Part shown: positions 34,444 to 44,041 of the stretch, in pieces
Layout of the letters: each line of letters starts with the position of its first letter
How positions within the stretch are numbered: the first letter of the stretch is position 1
DNA from: Longimicrobium terrae
GTDB taxonomy: Bacteria; Gemmatimonadota; Gemmatimonadetes; Longimicrobiales; Longimicrobiaceae
DNA: 64,000 nucleotides
Assembly (NCBI RefSeq): GCF_014202995.1
Contig: NZ_JACHIA010000012.1
Span: 41,447-105,446 of the forward strand
Direction: 5' to 3'
Notes under the pieces: generated by a model
The model's input: only the letters and a program-made list of their open reading frames with translations
The model's database searches: none
What the model was told of the DNA's origin: nothing
Position numbers and translations under genes: made by a program

Positions 34444-34629
34444 CGCCACTATTTTCTTGCAAAAGCGCGGGTTGAACCCTGAACAGTGAACAGCGTCAAC
34501 ACCAAACTGCTACAACACACGCTCCAGGGGGAGATCCTGTCGGATACCGGATGCCCCTTCGTACACTCTGTCGCAATTCAGGGTCCAATTCTGCCACACT
34601 CGTGATACGAACGGCGGCTTCCGGGTGTG

Positions 34630-36915
34630 CTACTCCGCCAGCACCTTCAGCTCTCCCTCCTCCACCCGGACGCTCGCTACACCCCCATCGGCCAGCAATC
34701 CAAAGAGAAGTTCGTCCGCCAGAGGCCGCGCCACGCGGTCCTGAATGAGGCGTCCCAGCGGCCTCGCGCCGTTGGCCGGATCGTGCCCGCGCTCCGCCAG
34801 CCAGCCCCGCGCGGCGGCGTCCACGCGCAACTCCACGCCGCGTTCCGCCAGACGCTGCCGCAATTCGCCCAGCGCCCGATCCACGATCTGCTCCATCACC
34901 TCGCGCGAAAGCGGGGCAAAGCCGATGCGGGCGTCCAGCCGGTTGCGGAACTCGGGAGAAAAGGTGCGCTCGTAGGCGCCGCCATCGTCCCCGCCCGCCA
35001 TATCGCCGGCCACGAAGCCCGGGCGGCGGCGCATGAGGTCTTCCGCGCCCACGTTGCTGGTCATGATGAGCACCACGTTGCGGAAGTCGGACTGCTTGCC
35101 GTTGTTGTCCGTCAGCTTTCCGTAGTCCATCACCTGCAGCAGCAGGTTGAAGACGTCCGGGTGCGCCTTTTCAATCTCGTCCAGCAGGACGACGGAGTGC
35201 GGCGCGCGGTTCACGGCCTCGGTCAGCAGGCCGGCCTGGTCAAAGCCCACGTACCCCGGCGGCGCGCCGATCAGCCGGCTGATGGTGTGGCGCTCCATGT
35301 ACTCGCTCATGTCGAAGCGGATCAGCTCCACGCCCAGCACTTCCGCGAGCGACCGGGCGACTTCCGTCTTGCCCACTCCCGTGGGTCCCGTAAACAGATA
35401 CGAGCCCACCGGCTTGCGCGGATCTCCCAGCCCGGCGCGCGCCAGCTTGATGGCGGAGGCGAGCTGCCCGATGGCCGCGTCCTGGCCGAAGACGCGCGCC
35501 CGCAGTTCCGCGTCCAGCGTGCGCAGGCGCTCACGCTCGTTCCCCGCCACGGTTCGCGGCGGGATGTTGGCCATCCCGGCCAGGATGCGCTCCACCGTCT
35601 CGACGCCCACTTCGGGCCGCCGGTCGGCGGCGGCGCCGCCCTCCTCCGCACCGTCTGCTGCCACCGGGTCCGGCTGCACCGGGGCGGGCGCGGCGAGGCG
35701 CACCTCCGCGCCGGCCTCGTCCATCAGATCGATCGCCTTGTCCGGCAGGCGGCGGTCGTGCAGGTGGCGGGCGGACAGTTCGGCGGCGGCGCGCAGGGCC
35801 TCGTCCGTGTAGCGCACGCCGTGGAACGTCTCGTACCGCTCCTGGAGCCCCTTGAGGATCAGGACGGTGTCTTCCACCGACGGCTCGGCGACCTCCACCT
35901 TCTGAAAGCGCCGCGCGAGGGCCCGGTCTTTCTCGAAGTGCGAGCGCAGTTCCTCCCACGTGGTGCTTCCCATGCAGCGCAGGCCGGCCGCCAGCGCCGG
36001 CTTGAGCAGGTTGCTGGCGTCCATCGCCCCGCCGCTGGTGCTTCCCGCGCCCACGAGGGTGTGGATTTCGTCGATGAACAGCACCGCGCCTGGCCGCGCC
36101 TCCACCTCGCGCAGCACCGCCTTGAGCCGCTCCTCGAAGTCGCCGCGGTAGCGCGTTCCCGCCAGCAGCGCACCCACGTCGAGGGAGAAGATCTCCGCGT
36201 CCCGCAGCGGCGCGGGGACGGCGCCTTCGTGAATGCGGATGGCCAAGCCCTGCGCCAGCGCCGTCTTGCCCACGCCGGGGTCGCCCACGAAGAGCGGGTT
36301 GTTCTTGCGGCGGCGGGCCAGGACGTGGATGGCGCGGGTGATTTCGCGCTCGCGGCCGATGACGGGGTCCAGCTTTCCCGCCGCGGCGAGCGCGTTGAGG
36401 TTGGTGGCGAATCGGGAGAGCGCATCCTTTGCCGTCTCCTCCGCCCCGTCCACGCCCGCGCCGGCCGGCTCCGGCTCGGCGGACTGCGGATCGGAGGCGG
36501 ACTGCATCAGCCGCAGCCGGTCCGCGCCGGACTCGCCCAGAAAGTGGACGGCGAAACTTTCCGACTCGTCCCACATCGACACCAGGACGTGCGAGCCCGT
36601 CACCTCGTCACGCCCGGAGCGGTAGACCTGAAGGACGGCGTCCTGCACCACGCGGCGGAACGCGAGGGTGGGAGTGCTGGTGTCGCGGGGGCCGTCGCCG
36701 GCCTGGATCTGCTCGGACAGAAAGCGCTCCAGCCGCGATCCCAGGCGGTCCACGTCGGCGCCGGCGCGGCGCAGGGCGGCGGCGGTCCCGTCGTCCTGCA
36801 GCAGGGCGAAAAGAAGGTGCTCCAGGCCGGCGTAGGCGTGGCCGCGGCGGGCGGCGTCCAGAATGGCCAGCTGCAGGCTGATTTCCAGCTCGGGGCGAAG
36901 TGCGGGCTGTGACAT
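34630..36915 (-). CDS. clpA: ATP-dependent Clp protease ATPase subunit ClpA
   Basis: A 761-aa double AAA+ unfoldase that feeds substrates to ClpP. The N-domain pair of Clp repeats covers ~1-145. The first ATPase has [17 protein letters not shown] and Walker [14 protein letters not shown]; the second has [19 protein letters not shown] and [14 protein letters not shown], with the sensor region [14 protein letters not shown]-terminal D2-small domain is present. Length is close to E. coli ClpA (758 aa), and there is no ClpB-type coiled-coil middle domain. It lies 5 bases downstream of clpS, the usual adaptor pairing. clpP is not in the window. Confidence 0.96.
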   Translation of the reverse strand: MSQPALRPELEISLQLAILDAARRGHAYAGLEHLLFALLQDDGTAAALRRAGADVDRLGSRLERFLSEQIQAGDGPRDTSTPTLAFRRVVQDAVLQVYRSGRDEVTGSHVLVSMWDESESFAVHFLGESGADRLRLMQSASDPQSAEPEPAGAGVDGAEETAKDALSRFATNLNALAAAGKLDPVIGREREITRAIHVLARRRKNNPLFVGDPGVGKTALAQGLAIRIHEGAVPAPLRDAEIFSLDVGALLAGTRYRGDFEERLKAVLREVEARPGAVLFIDEIHTLVGAGSTSGGAMDASNLLKPALAAGLRCMGSTTWEELRSHFEKDRALARRFQKVEVAEPSVEDTVLILKGLQERYETFHGVRYTDEALRAAAELSARHLHDRRLPDKAIDLMDEAGAEVRLAAPAPVQPDPVAADGAEEGGAAADRRPEVGVETVERILAGMANIPPRTVAGNERERLRTLDAELRARVFGQDAAIGQLASAIKLARAGLGDPRKPVGSYLFTGPTGVGKTEVARSLAEVLGVELIRFDMSEYMERHTISRLIGAPPGYVGFDQAGLLTEAVNRAPHSVVLLDEIEKAHPDVFNLLLQVMDYGKLTDNNGKQSDFRNVVLIMTSNVGAEDLMRRRPGFVAGDMAGGDDGGAYERTFSPEFRNRLDARIGFAPLSREVMEQIVDRALGELRQRLAERGVELRVDAAARGWLAERGHDPANGARPLGRLIQDRVARPLADELLFGLLADGGVASVRVEEGELKVLAE

Positions 36916-36920
36916 GCGAT

Positions 36921-37244
36921 CTACTCCGGCTCCGTCGTCAGCCGCAGCGGAAAGCCGCGGCCTCGCGCCTCATCCATCACCTCGGCGGCGCGCGTTTCTG
37001 CCTCGTCCCGGGTAAAGACCCCCGCGACGCCCGCACCCTTGTGGTGCACCTGCAGCATGATGCGCAGCGCCTCGGGCTCGCTGCGCCCGAAGTGCCGCAT
37101 CAGCACGTCGACCACGTACTCCATCGTCGTATAGTCGTCGTTGTGCAGCATCACCCGGTACATGCGCGGGTGCGCGGTGCGGGTGCGCTCCTGCACGGCC
37201 AGGTCCGGCTGGCCCTCGCGCGCGGGTACGTCAGGATTGGACAT
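36921..37244 (-). CDS. clpS: Clp protease adaptor ClpS
   Basis: A 107-aa adaptor that delivers N-degron substrates to ClpA. After a ~27-residue flexible tail the core has MYRVMLHNDDYTTMEYVVDV, which holds the Asn-Asp-Asp N-degron pocket, and later VHHKGAGVAGVFTRDEAETR with the conserved His. It is first in a two-gene operon with clpA and divergent by 164 bp from a peptidase gene. Confidence 0.96.
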   Translation of the reverse strand: MSNPDVPAREGQPDLAVQERTRTAHPRMYRVMLHNDDYTTMEYVVDVLMRHFGRSEPEALRIMLQVHHKGAGVAGVFTRDEAETRAAEVMDEARGRGFPLRLTTEPE

Positions 37245-37408
37245 CGACCTTGTACACGGGTGGATGGGACCAATCTACTGCGCGGCGCAAGAACGGGGCA
37301 CGCGCGGTGGCGGATTGTGGATTGTGGTACGCCCGTTGCCAGTCCGGGCGGATCTGCGGGCACCGTTCGGTGCCCGCGACGCATTCGGGGACCGGGCGGC
37401 ACCACACC

Positions 37409-38194
37409 ATGACGGACATGCTGGGCGCGGCTCCGCCGCTGCCGGAGGACCGGCGCGAGCAGGAGGACCGCTTTGCGCACGAGTTGAGGGTGCAGCGCTT
37501 TCTGCAGCCGGACGACGTAACCTGCGGGCCCACCTGCCTGCGCAAGGTCTACGATTTCTACGGGCTGCGGGTGGGCGAGCAGGAGGTGCTGGGGGAAATC
37601 GACCGCAACGAGGACGGCGGCACGCTGGCCGTCTTTCTGGGGATCTCCGCCCTGCGCCGCGGCTTTCACGCGTGCCTGTACTCGTACGACCTGCAGATCT
37701 TCGACCCCACCTGGGACGGGCTGGACCGCGCGGACCTGGCGGAAAAGATCCGCGCGCGCCTCCCCCACCTGCGCGACGCCAAGCGGCGGCAGGCGGCCGA
37801 GGCATACCTGGCGTTTCTGGAGATGGGGGGCGAACTCGTCTTTCGCGACCTGACGCCCGCGCTGCTGCGGGGGATCATCGACCGGGGGCACCCGGTGCTG
37901 GCGGGGCTTTCGGCGACGTATCTGTACAACTTCATGCGCGAGCGGCAGACGGCGGACGACGACCTGGTGCCGGACGACATCGGTGGTGAGCCGACGGGCC
38001 ACTTCGTGGTCATCGTGGGATACGAGCACTGGGGCCGCCGTTTTTCCCTGCGCGACCCGGCGGAGCACGTCCCGGTCTCGCCGGACGGGCGGCAGGTGGT
38101 GGACGGGCAGCGGCTCATCAACGCCATCCTCCTGGGCGACGTGACGTACGACGCGGTGCTGCTGGAGATGTGGCCGGAGGAGGAGGCCGCGTGA
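37409..38194 (+). CDS. C39-like cysteine peptidase of an amidoligase cluster
   Basis: A 261-aa papain-like peptidase of the C39 kind. The likely nucleophile is Cys39 in DDVTCGPTCLRKVYDFYG, and the His is in GHFVVIVGYEHWG near residue 200, followed by the Asp in SLRDPAEH. There is no transporter domain and no signal peptide, so it is cytoplasmic and not a bacteriocin exporter. Start at ATG 37409. Its stop overlaps the next gene's GTG (GTGA), so it is coupled to a RimK-like/GCS2 ligase. Families of ATP-grasp and GCS2 amidoligases are known to travel with such peptidases; the pair may build and trim a peptide-like metabolite or tag. Confidence 0.85.
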   Translation: MTDMLGAAPPLPEDRREQEDRFAHELRVQRFLQPDDVTCGPTCLRKVYDFYGLRVGEQEVLGEIDRNEDGGTLAVFLGISALRRGFHACLYSYDLQIFDPTWDGLDRADLAEKIRARLPHLRDAKRRQAAEAYLAFLEMGGELVFRDLTPALLRGIIDRGHPVLAGLSATYLYNFMRERQTADDDLVPDDIGGEPTGHFVVIVGYEHWGRRFSLRDPAEHVPVSPDGRQVVDGQRLINAILLGDVTYDAVLLEMWPEEEAA

Positions 38195-41100
38195 ACCGCA
38201 CCCGCATTCTGGCCGTCGTATCCGATCCCGAGGACGCGGCGGGGATTCCCGAGGGCGTCGTCATCCCCGTGGAGCGCTACCTGGAAGGCGGCGGCGACCT
38301 GGCGGATCCGCGCGCGCTGGTCGTAAACCTGTGCCGCTCGTGGGCGTACGGCAGCGAGGGCTACTACGTCTCGCTGCTGGCGGACGCCCGCGGCCAGCTC
38401 GCGGTGCCCAGCGTGGAGGAAAGCGAGCAGCTCGCCAACCCCAACAACCTGTTCCGCATCCTGCAGGAAGCCGGCGTCCCCACGGTGGACCCGGAGGAAA
38501 TGGCCTCGCGGCGGCGGACGGCGGGGCTGGCCGCGGCGGAGTCCGCGCCGGTCGTACGCGTGTGCGAGGAGGGCTCGTGGATCTGCCGCCCGGCGGTGGA
38601 AGAAGAGCGGGCGCAGACGCTCGTCCTGCTGGGCGGGGCGGAGGACGCGCGCTTCCGCAACACGGCCCTGCACGTCTATCGCGAGTGCTCCGCCCCCGTG
38701 ATGCGGCTGTCGCTGGTGGGGGAGGATGGCGAGTGGAAGGTGACGGAGGTGGCCGCCGTCCCCGTGCACCTGCTGGCGCCGGAAGAGGCCGCACGGCTGG
38801 CGCAGGTGCTGGGCGATCCGCGCCGCGTCCTTCGCCGCGGCGCGCAGGAGGCGCGGGAAGAGCGGCGCGCATCCATCGCCGTGCTGCACGACGCCAACGA
38901 CCCGTTCAGCCCGTCCAGCCCGGAAACGCTGGACCGTCTGGAGCGCGTGGCGGCGCGGATGAACGTGCACCTGCGCCGCATCGGCGTGGACGAGATGCAC
39001 AAGCTGCCGGAGTACGACGCGCTCTTCATCCGCGCGCTGACGGGGGTGAGCGAGCCCGCCTTTCAGTTCGCGCTGCGGGCCGAGGCGCTGGGGATGCCGG
39101 TGGTGGACGATTCGCAGTCCATCATCCGCTGCGGCAACAAGGTTTTCCTGGAGGAGCTGCTGCACCGCGAGGGGATTCCCACGCCGAGGACGAGGATCGT
39201 GACGCGGCACACGCCGTGGCACGACGTGGCGGAGCTGGGGCTGCCCGTGGTCATCAAGCTGCCGGACGGGTCGTTCAGCGCGGCGGTGCACAAGGTGTCG
39301 TCGCACGACGAGTTCCGGCGCCGCGCGGACGAGATGTTCCGCAAGTCGCCGCTGATCATCGCCCAGGAGTTCCTGCCCACGGACTACGACTGGCGGGTGA
39401 CGGTGCTGGACGGCCGCGTCCTCTTTGCCGCGCGGTACCACATGGCGCGCGGGCACTGGCAGATCCGCGCGGAGAACGCGGCGGGCAAGGAGCGCTACGG
39501 CCGCGTGGAGGCCGTAGCGCGCGACGCCGCGCCCGCCGCCGTGGTGGAGCTGTCGCTGCGCGCGGCGGCGCTCATTGGAGACGGATTGTACGGCGTGGAC
39601 CTCAAGGAAACGCCGGACGGGCCCGTCGTCATCGAAATCAACGACAACCCCAACCTGGACGTCGGGTACGACGACGCGGCGGACGGCGCCGTCATCTACC
39701 AGGACGTCATCGAGTTCTTCTTGAAGCGCATTGAACAGGCGCCGGAGCGCGAGGCAGCGCCGCCGCAGCGCACGGACGCGGAGGGCGAGGCGGTGCTGCT
39801 GGAGCGCGCCCGCAAGCCGATCGCGTCCGCGTCCACGGGGCAGAAGGACCCGCGCCACTTCAAGCCGTTCGAGGTGGCGGGAATGGAACTGGAGTACCCC
39901 ACGGTGGACCGCGACCTGAACGTCGTTTCCCTGGTGGAACCCGCGTTCAAGATCCTGGCGGGGCGCGGCACGTCGGACGTGGACCTGGGCGCGGTGGGGT
40001 TCAGCAACGAGATCGCGGACCACGTGTTCGAGGTCAAGACCAACGAGCCCGTCCGCAGCCTGGCGGACGCCGAGCGGGTGCTGGCGGAGGGAGTGCAGCG
40101 CTTTTCCGCGGTGCTGCGCGCGGAGTTCGGCGCGCGGCTGCTGCCCACGGGGATGCATCCCTGGTTCAATCCCAAGAAGGGAAAGCTGTGGACGCGCTCC
40201 GGGCTGCGCGTGTACACGACGTACGCGCGGCTGTTCGACGTGCGCACGCACGGGTGGATGAACGTGCAGGCGTCGCACCTGAACCTGCCGCTGGGGCGGG
40301 AAGTGGATGCCGTGGCCATGCACACCGCGGCCTCGCTCCTCATCCCCTACCTTCCCGCGATCGCGGCGAGCACGCCCATGTACGACGGCGAGCTGCAGCC
40401 CTCGGCGGACGGGCGGCTGGCGTGGATTCTGGAGCACCAGGCGCGCATCCCGGAATCGTGCGGGCAGCTGGTGCCGGAGTACGTGGACAGCTTCGCGGAT
40501 TATCGAAAGAAGATCTTTGCGCCCATGTACGCGGCGCTGGACCGGCTGCCGGACACGGGCGCCATCCGCCACGAGTTCTTCAACGCCCGCGGCGCCGTCT
40601 TCAAGTTCTCGCGGCGGGCCATGGAGGTGCGGGTGCTGGACACGCAGGAGTGCGTGCGGATGGACGTGGCGATCGCCTCGTTCGTGCGCTCCGCGCTCAA
40701 GCATCTGTCCGGGCGGGTCGCGGAAAGAAAGGTTGAACTTCCGGATCACGCCATCCTGGTGGAGGATTTCCGCGCCTGCATCCGTGACGGAAGCCGTGCG
40801 CGGGTGCACGCTCCGCACCTGGACGCGCCGCGCGGCCCCGACGGGCTGTGCGACGTGCGCGACGTGCTGGATGCGCTCGTCGTCTCCGCGCGGCGCGCGG
40901 TGCGCAAGGACGAGGCGCACTATCTGGATCTGGTTTCGAAGGTGATCCGCAGCGGTACGCTGAGCGAGCGGATCCGCGCGGAGCTGGCCCCCGTCGCCGA
41001 AGCGGACGACGAGACATTCACCGAGGCCGCGCGCCGCATCTACATCGAACTGATCGAGTGCCTGGAAGCCAACGAACCCTGGTCACGGCGCGGGCTCTGA
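38191..41100 (+). CDS. Fused RimK-like ATP-grasp ligase and GCS2-type glutamate-cysteine ligase
   Basis: A 969-aa two-ligase fusion. Residues ~1-220 are an N-terminal region of RimK-associated type. The ~230-515 region is an ATP-grasp ligase (LGLPVVIKLPDGSFSAAVHK for nucleotide binding; GVDLKETPDGPVVIEINDNP with metal-binding residues). From ~560 to the end is a GCS2/YbdK-like glutamate-cysteine ligase domain (FEVAGMELEYPTVD, GMHPWFNP, HLNLPLG). The GTG start at 38191 has GGAGGAGG about 8 bases upstream and overlaps the peptidase stop. Both domains make amide bonds to an acidic amino acid, so a glutamyl or poly-glutamyl type product is likely. The product and its acceptor are not identifiable. 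Fusion of two amidoligases in one chain is notable. Confidence 0.88.
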   Translation: MNRTRILAVVSDPEDAAGIPEGVVIPVERYLEGGGDLADPRALVVNLCRSWAYGSEGYYVSLLADARGQLAVPSVEESEQLANPNNLFRILQEAGVPTVDPEEMASRRRTAGLAAAESAPVVRVCEEGSWICRPAVEEERAQTLVLLGGAEDARFRNTALHVYRECSAPVMRLSLVGEDGEWKVTEVAAVPVHLLAPEEAARLAQVLGDPRRVLRRGAQEAREERRASIAVLHDANDPFSPSSPETLDRLERVAARMNVHLRRIGVDEMHKLPEYDALFIRALTGVSEPAFQFALRAEALGMPVVDDSQSIIRCGNKVFLEELLHREGIPTPRTRIVTRHTPWHDVAELGLPVVIKLPDGSFSAAVHKVSSHDEFRRRADEMFRKSPLIIAQEFLPTDYDWRVTVLDGRVLFAARYHMARGHWQIRAENAAGKERYGRVEAVARDAAPAAVVELSLRAAALIGDGLYGVDLKETPDGPVVIEINDNPNLDVGYDDAADGAVIYQDVIEFFLKRIEQAPEREAAPPQRTDAEGEAVLLERARKPIASASTGQKDPRHFKPFEVAGMELEYPTVDRDLNVVSLVEPAFKILAGRGTSDVDLGAVGFSNEIADHVFEVKTNEPVRSLADAERVLAEGVQRFSAVLRAEFGARLLPTGMHPWFNPKKGKLWTRSGLRVYTTYARLFDVRTHGWMNVQASHLNLPLGREVDAVAMHTAASLLIPYLPAIAASTPMYDGELQPSADGRLAWILEHQARIPESCGQLVPEYVDSFADYRKKIFAPMYAALDRLPDTGAIRHEFFNARGAVFKFSRRAMEVRVLDTQECVRMDVAIASFVRSALKHLSGRVAERKVELPDHAILVEDFRACIRDGSRARVHAPHLDAPRGPDGLCDVRDVLDALVVSARRAVRKDEAHYLDLVSKVIRSGTLSERIRAELAPVAEADDETFTEAARRIYIELIECLEANEPWSRRGL

Positions 41101-41192
41101 GCGCCAACCCGTTGCGCGGATGGCACTTGGCTCTTTCGGTGGATGGCACGGGCTCTGCATGGTGGGCCGCTGAACCAACCGGGGGAGGTACG

Positions 41193-41448
41193 ATGGCGCT
41201 GAGGAATTTCGCGGATTCGGCCGGCCGGGAGTGGCGAGTATGGAGCATTGTGCCGAGCTACGAGTCCGCGCAACGACGGGCGCATGACGCCCGGCCTGCA
41301 GGGCGGCTGGCTCTGCTTTGAGCACGACGACGAGAAGAGGCGCCTGTCGCCGATTCCGTCGGACTGGGAGGGTGCGGATACCGGCGATCTTGAGCGGTAT
41401 TGCACGGAGGCAAAGCCGGTTCGCCGGCGGAGCCTGGTGATGGGATGA
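41193..41448 (+). pseudogene. Small conserved-type gene split by a frameshift
   Basis: An ATG at 41193 with GGAGG (41184-41188) opens MALRNFADSAGREWRVWSIV..., which runs 42 codons to a stop at 41319-41321. The +1 frame downstream reads MTPGLQGGWLCFEHDDEKRR then LSPIPSDWEG to a stop at 41448. Joined near 41277-41287 the two make one ~84-residue protein with a plausible composition, whereas the tail of the first frame looks random. A one-base insertion or two-base deletion near ACGACGGGCG would explain it; a sequencing error is also possible. I do not know the function. The reading is from my sense of the family pattern, not a search. Confidence 0.55.
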
Positions 41449-41476
41449 GGGGTGGGGACGACGAGTAGATGGAAAG

Positions 41477-41513
41477 AAAGGCGGGGTGCGGAAACGCACC
41501 CCGCCTTTTCTTT
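41477..41513 (+). terminator. Intrinsic terminator after the frameshifted gene
   Basis: A 14-bp stem, AAAGGCGGGGTGCG (41477-41490) and its complement (41495-41508) with a GAAA loop, is followed by TTTTCTTTT. It has canonical hairpin plus U-run form in the plus direction. Confidence 0.85.
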
Positions 41514-41586
41514 TGCCCCGGATCCGCTCGCGGGCGCGGGGTTCGTCCGCTGTCCCGAGACTGCCGTCACGCGGACGCTTGTACAC

Positions 41587-41700
41587 CGTTTCACGCGGAG
41601 GCCGCGGAGGAACGCGGGGGTCGCGGGGGAACAGATGGGAGACGGATTCGCGGCGAATCTCCTGCCGTGCCTCCTATTCCTTATTCCCTATTCCCCGCCC
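41587..41700. repeat. Single arm of a CGGAGG-type element plus TATTCCC run
   Basis: TTTCACGCGGAGGCCGCGGAGGAACG resembles the outer arm of the nested element at 49136-49399 but lacks a partner arm here. It is followed by CTATTCCTTATTCCCTATTCCCC at ~41675-41699, the complement of the GGGAATA run at 56589-56635. It lies in the gap before the nfuA stop. Confidence 0.65.
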
Positions 41701-41701
41701 C

Positions 41702-42307
41702 TCAGTAGTACGGATTCGCCCCCGCATCATGGTCCGTCAGGTCCACGATCTCCCGCACCTCGGGGATCTCGTCGCGCACCATCCGCTCGATGCCCTGCCG
41801 CAGCGTCATGGCGGAGGCCGCGCAGCCCTGGCAGCCGCCGGTCATCCGCACGTAGATGGTGTCGTCAGCCACGTCCACGAGTTCCACCGCGCCGCCGTGC
41901 GAGGCGATGCGCGGGTTCACCATCTCGTCAAACAGCAGCTGCACCTTTTCCGCCAGCGGGCCGGAGGCACCCCCGGCCGAGCCGGACGAGGTCACCGTCG
42001 GGGGGCCGCTGGGGGCCGCGGGGCGCGGGGTGTCCACGCTGAATCCGCCATCCTGCTCGCTCCAGTCCACGCTCGCGCCGCTGAGCAGGTTGCTGGTGTC
42101 CAGGTTCAGGAAGACGCGAATGCCTTCCAGGTTGATGGCGATCTCCGTCTTTTCCTTGTCCTCGCGCTCCACCAGCGAAATCTGGTAGGCGCGGTCCATG
42201 GGCTTGCTGCCGTCCCGCAGGGTAATGCGCAGCGCGGGATCGCGCACCACCTCGGCATCCACCAGGGTGCTGATCTTGTCGCGCGCCGCGTCGGTAAGCT
42301 GAATCAT
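41702..42307 (-). CDS. nfuA: Iron-sulfur cluster carrier of the NfuA type
   Basis: A 201-aa protein with an N-terminal A-type (IscA-like) domain at ~1-95, lacking the usual cysteines as in NfuA, then a Ser/Gly/Pro linker and a C-terminal NifU domain whose MTGGCQGCAAS carries the CxxC that binds a 4Fe-4S cluster. It acts in the cytoplasm in cluster delivery and repair. The start at ATG 42307 has AAGGA upstream. No isc or suf genes are adjacent. Confidence 0.92.
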   Translation of the reverse strand: MIQLTDAARDKISTLVDAEVVRDPALRITLRDGSKPMDRAYQISLVEREDKEKTEIAINLEGIRVFLNLDTSNLLSGASVDWSEQDGGFSVDTPRPAAPSGPPTVTSSGSAGGASGPLAEKVQLLFDEMVNPRIASHGGAVELVDVADDTIYVRMTGGCQGCAASAMTLRQGIERMVRDEIPEVREIVDLTDHDAGANPYY

Positions 42308-42537
42308 CGTTTCCTTGTGCCTGTTCCGGTCCGCCAGCGCATACACTCACCCCGCCGCGCGGTTCGCACAAGGGCCCCCGCCGGATCCATCCGTCATCAC
42401 CGGGTGCTTCGGTGGATGATCGTGCTCGGTGGATGCAGGAGATCGTCATCCACTGATCAAACCATTCCCGCCCGGAACGGCACCAAGGAGGGACGCCGCG
42501 ACCTGCCCGGCGCATACCCACCGCTGTCAGGAACCGG

Positions 42538-43848
42538 ATGCGAACGCTGCTGGCCCTCGTCTTCTCGCTCATCCCCACGATCGCGCTCGCGCAGACGCGG
42601 GAAACGTGGCTGCTTACCGTGGACCGCTGGGGCAACGCCGAGCACCAGATGCTCACGCTGGAATCTCGCGGGGATTCGGTTCACGGCACGCTGGGTGGAT
42701 GGCAGGTCGCCGGAACGCGCACCGGCGGCCGGGTGGAGTTCGTGGCGATGGACAGCCGGAACACCGCGTACCGCTACACCGGTCGGATCGCGCGCGGCGT
42801 GATGACCGGCACCGCCGATTTTCCCGACACCAACGATCCGGCCGCGCGCGCCCGCCACGCGTTCACCGGACGGCGGCTTCCGGATCGCCCCGCCGGTCCC
42901 CCGCGCCGGGTGACGTTCGAGCCGGAGACGTTCAGCAACGAGTTCACGGCCGAACGCGCGCCGGTGCTCGTCATCTCCCCGGGCGATACGGTCAGCACGC
43001 GTACCCTCGACTCCGGCGGCGCGGACCGGGACGGCGTAACGCGCGCGCTGTATGGAAATCCGCAGACCGGGCCGTTCTTCGTGGCCGGCGCGCAGCCCGG
43101 CGACGTGCTCGCGATCCACATCCACCGGCTGCGGCCGAACCGCGACTGGGCCGAGAGCCTGGACGGATTCGCGGGCCGCGCCATGGGTCCGGGGCTCGGC
43201 GCGCGCGCATCCGGGCTGGGCCAACGAGTGCGATGGAGGCTGGACCGGGCGCAGGGCGTCGCCCGTCTCGAAACGCCACCGGCCGGACTGGCGGACTACA
43301 CCGTCCCCCTCCGTCCCATGCTCGGCGGCCTGGGTGTGGCGCCGGACTTCGGGTTCGCGCCCGCGTCGGCGGGGGACAGCGGGCGCCATGGCGGCAACAT
43401 GGACTACAATGAAATCGTGGAAGGGACGACGGTCTACCTTCCCGTTTTCCGCCCCGGCGCGCTCCTCTTTCTGGGCGACGGCCACGCGGCGCAGGGCGAT
43501 GGTGAGACGACACAATGGGCACTGGAAACGTCGCTGGACGTGGAGTTCACCGTGGACATCCTTCCGCCGCGGCCGCTCGCCACGCCGCGGGTGGAATCGC
43601 CCACGCACCTGATGGTGATCGGCCAGGCCGGTTCGCTGGATGACGCGATGCGCTCGGCGACCGCGGGGATGGCGCAGTGGCTGGAGCAGGACTACGGCCT
43701 TACCCTGTCCGAAGCGTCGATGGTGATGGGGACATCCATCGAATACGAAGTCGTCACCGTCGCGGGGCGCAACGCCGGGATCGCCGCGACACTGCAAAAG
43801 GCGAGGCTCGTCGGATTGACGCGCCGGAACACGAACGCGCGGCCCTGA
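42538..43848 (+). CDS. Exported acetamidase/formamidase-family protein
   Basis: A 436-aa protein. The signal peptide (1-18, IALA|QT) is followed by ~110 residues of an unassigned beta-rich domain, then an FmdA/AmdA-type amidase domain. Recognised segments are GPFFVAGAQPGDVLAIHIH, HGGNMDYNEIVEGTTVYLPV and LFLGDGHAAQGDGE, the last carrying the family's metal/catalytic residues. It hydrolyses short amides in known members; export to the periplasm and the extra N-terminal domain are less usual. Start at ATG 42538 with AGGA five bases upstream. It is followed by a CAGAG-type hairpin. Confidence 0.85.
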   Translation: MRTLLALVFSLIPTIALAQTRETWLLTVDRWGNAEHQMLTLESRGDSVHGTLGGWQVAGTRTGGRVEFVAMDSRNTAYRYTGRIARGVMTGTADFPDTNDPAARARHAFTGRRLPDRPAGPPRRVTFEPETFSNEFTAERAPVLVISPGDTVSTRTLDSGGADRDGVTRALYGNPQTGPFFVAGAQPGDVLAIHIHRLRPNRDWAESLDGFAGRAMGPGLGARASGLGQRVRWRLDRAQGVARLETPPAGLADYTVPLRPMLGGLGVAPDFGFAPASAGDSGRHGGNMDYNEIVEGTTVYLPVFRPGALLFLGDGHAAQGDGETTQWALETSLDVEFTVDILPPRPLATPRVESPTHLMVIGQAGSLDDAMRSATAGMAQWLEQDYGLTLSEASMVMGTSIEYEVVTVAGRNAGIAATLQKARLVGLTRRNTNARP

Positions 43849-43864
43849 CTTCGCCAAAGACTTG

Positions 43865-43923
43865 TCTCACGCAGAGCAGCAGAGGAGCAGAGGTGGTCTC
43901 TGCTACTCTGCTGCTCTGCGTGA
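43865..43923. repeat. CAGAG-type hairpin element
   Basis: TCTCACGCAGAGCAGCAGAG... and its near complement ...CTGCTGCTCTGCGTGA form a long hairpin with a very short loop 15 bases after the amidase stop. Same word family as the inner hairpin at 49203-49299. It may also act as a terminator. Confidence 0.8.
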
Positions 43924-44041
43924 TTTCCTGCTGTCATCCGTCGAACGATGGTCGTGATCACGTGCGTTCCCGGCGCGGACGGGCGTATGTTGTCCGCCAC
44001 CGCGCGCACGAATCGCCTCCATCATCCACTCCCATCGGCCG

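Noticed and set aside
34444-34500. tRNA-like GGGTTGAACCC stretch
   Set aside because: No acceptor or anticodon stem could be drawn around it. No tRNA found in the window by eye.
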